A model generated the notes under the pieces. That model saw only the letters and a program-made list of their open reading frames with translations. It had not been told where the DNA came from and searched no databases. Below are positions 62,801-64,000 of a stretch of 64,000 nucleotides of DNA, piece by piece. Source of the stretch: Callaeas wilsoni (Eukaryota > Chordata > Aves > Passeriformes > Callaeidae). Location: NCBI GenBank assembly GCA_013398955.1, contig VWPU01001260.1, positions 18,808-82,807 of the forward strand, read 5' to 3'. The translations under genes and the position numbers were made by a program. The stretch's first letter is position 1. The number at the start of each line of letters is the position of its first letter.

Positions 62801-64000
62801 ACCAAGCCTACTTTACTGTCTGTTTGTTTTAAGCAGAGATCTAGAAACCAGTTAACTTGCTAGGGGAAAAGTGTTAATCTCCATCAATGATAAAGAACTT
62901 TTTCTTCTAACCTTCAAAAGGGATTACAAACAGCAACCATCCTGTATATCTTGCCCTTTATTGAATGTCCCACAGGGTAAGAGATTAACTGTTAAAATTA
63001 TATACATAATATTAAAATTATGAAATACATAGAAATAAACAGAGAGAGAAAGCATAGATAACAAGACTCTGCAACACCATGGCCAGCCTGGGATCTGCCT
63101 TTGTGTCTTCCTAATTGCTCTCATATGACTTTATTGACTAAAACGGAATGTCTAGAATTGACTAAATGTGATCACTTGCTCCACACAAATCCCCATAAAC
63201 TAAATGGGCTTGCTGCTTTTCCCAGCTCTAGATCAGGCATCCCCTGTGAAATCCAGGCATCTGTATGGACCTCTTTATCACTTCAAGAAATCGGCTCATG
63301 ACAGCATCACGAAGACCTCTTGAAAAAGATTTGGGAGCAACTTCCTCTTCACTAGAACTGTATGCTCAAGCCCCAAATTACAGCAACATCATCAAGAGTT
63401 TTAGCTTTCCTTCAGACAGAATTGCTCCAACAATGCCAGAAACACCCTTCCAAACCTCAAAGGAAACATCAAAGAACATTCCAACAACCGTCCATAACCC
63501 CTCCGAAGCCTCCCAACGGGGACAGACACCCAAAGGCAATTTTGAGAGGAAAGGAAGAGTGTGAATAAACCCAGTTTACAGCCTGACAGCTACTTTTATC
63601 AGTTTTAGAAATCGCCTGAGGTTACCTAGGACAAATGGTTTCTCAAAACGCAGCAAAAGGTTCACAGATGGTTTCCAAACTTTTTCAAACCTTTCTGCGT
63701 TTCCAATGCCCAGCTGGAGTATGACTGATGAAGAAGTCAGTTCCCTAATACACCCAAAAAAGCAGAAGAAACACAACAGGACCTCAGGAGGAAGACATTC
63801 TAATTCTGCTTTTGTTCCGCAAGCATTTTGGAGTCTCTGATTTGCAAATGTGCAAGTAATTGACTCTGATTGTATACAGTCCTATCTGTATATGGCCTTT
63901 TAGACAGCTGCAATGCCAGAACCAAAACAGGCAGTAACACAACAGAGAGACTGTTCGAGTACAACATCTGAAGAGTTTGTGTTAAGAATAAACATAGAGA
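59851..64000. other. Intergenic, no gene recognised; possible conserved non-coding DNA
   Basis: 4.1 kb without recognised transposon. It contains the hairpin 60177-60218. Blocks at about 60640-60870 and 62340-62700 are less AT-rich and look like unique, non-repeated sequence of mixed composition, as conserved non-coding elements often do. That is impression only. The 99-codon + frame at 63265-63564 shows no motif. Confidence 0.5.
60177..60218. repeat. Perfect 18-bp-stem hairpin
   Basis: AAGGAGCATTTATTGAAA, loop TCTGTG, then TTTCAATAAATGCTCCTT form an uninterrupted 18-bp stem. Each arm contains AATAAA on one strand, so the palindrome offers a polyadenylation hexamer in both orientations. Confidence 0.93.

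Noticed and set aside
63265..63564. 99-codon + strand frame rich in S, T and P
   Set aside because: No homology recognised, an overlapping alternative frame of similar length exists, and there is no clear splice context. It could be part of an unannotated transcript but cannot be supported.
1..64000. CRISPR arrays, operons, phage or bacterial systems
   Set aside because: The split exons with GT-AG introns, CR1 LINEs and LTRs show vertebrate nuclear DNA. No regularly spaced repeats or dense coding were seen.

Overview
The window is a stretch of bird nuclear DNA, AT-rich and intron/intergenic in character, scattered with CR1 LINE fragments and two retroviral LTRs. The CR1 3' ends, the CR1 subfamily types and an ERVL-type LTR of the kind common in bird genomes all point to a neognath bird, possibly a passerine. 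The only gene I can support is the 3' part of CWC27 (also SDCCAG10), a spliceosome-associated cyclophilin-like protein. It lies on the + strand as four consecutive coding exons that splice in frame: 6088-6185, 15441-15550, 18308-18411 and 35591-35753. Together they encode the last 158 residues. The 5' two thirds of the gene, including the peptidyl-prolyl isomerase domain, must lie before position 1. CWC27 sits on human 5q, which corresponds largely to the avian Z chromosome, so the window is probably Z-linked; this is inference from known synteny.

Layout. 1-6087: intron, with a CR1 3' tail, an antisense CR1 piece and a well-bounded solo LTR (2080-2526) with a 4-bp target duplication. 6186-15440: 9.3-kb intron, almost free of recognisable repeats, with one candidate 23-nt cryptic exon. 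15551-18307: 2.8-kb intron. 18412-35590: 17-kb last intron carrying several CR1s in both orientations, an antisense ERVL LTR, and a 145-N assembly gap exactly at a pentanucleotide repeat inside a CR1. 35754 to about 36003: CWC27 3' UTR ending at a canonical AATAAA. 

36004-64000: 28 kb with no exon I can recognise. In human the next gene is ADAMTS6, tail-to-tail with CWC27, but I see none of its exons here. This stretch holds an ancient L3-like CR1 (44.5-45.2 kb), a CR1 with a head-to-head inverted 5' part (47.6-48.2 kb), two CR1s retaining reverse-transcriptase remnants (49.0-50.2 and 59.2-59.85 kb), an A/C-rich low-complexity tract, an AT minisatellite and a perfect 18-bp-stem hairpin.

I found no convincing new biological system. 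The observations most worth checking are the candidate poison exon in CWC27, the twin-priming-like CR1 inversion, the gap at a pentamer repeat, and the long perfect hairpin.
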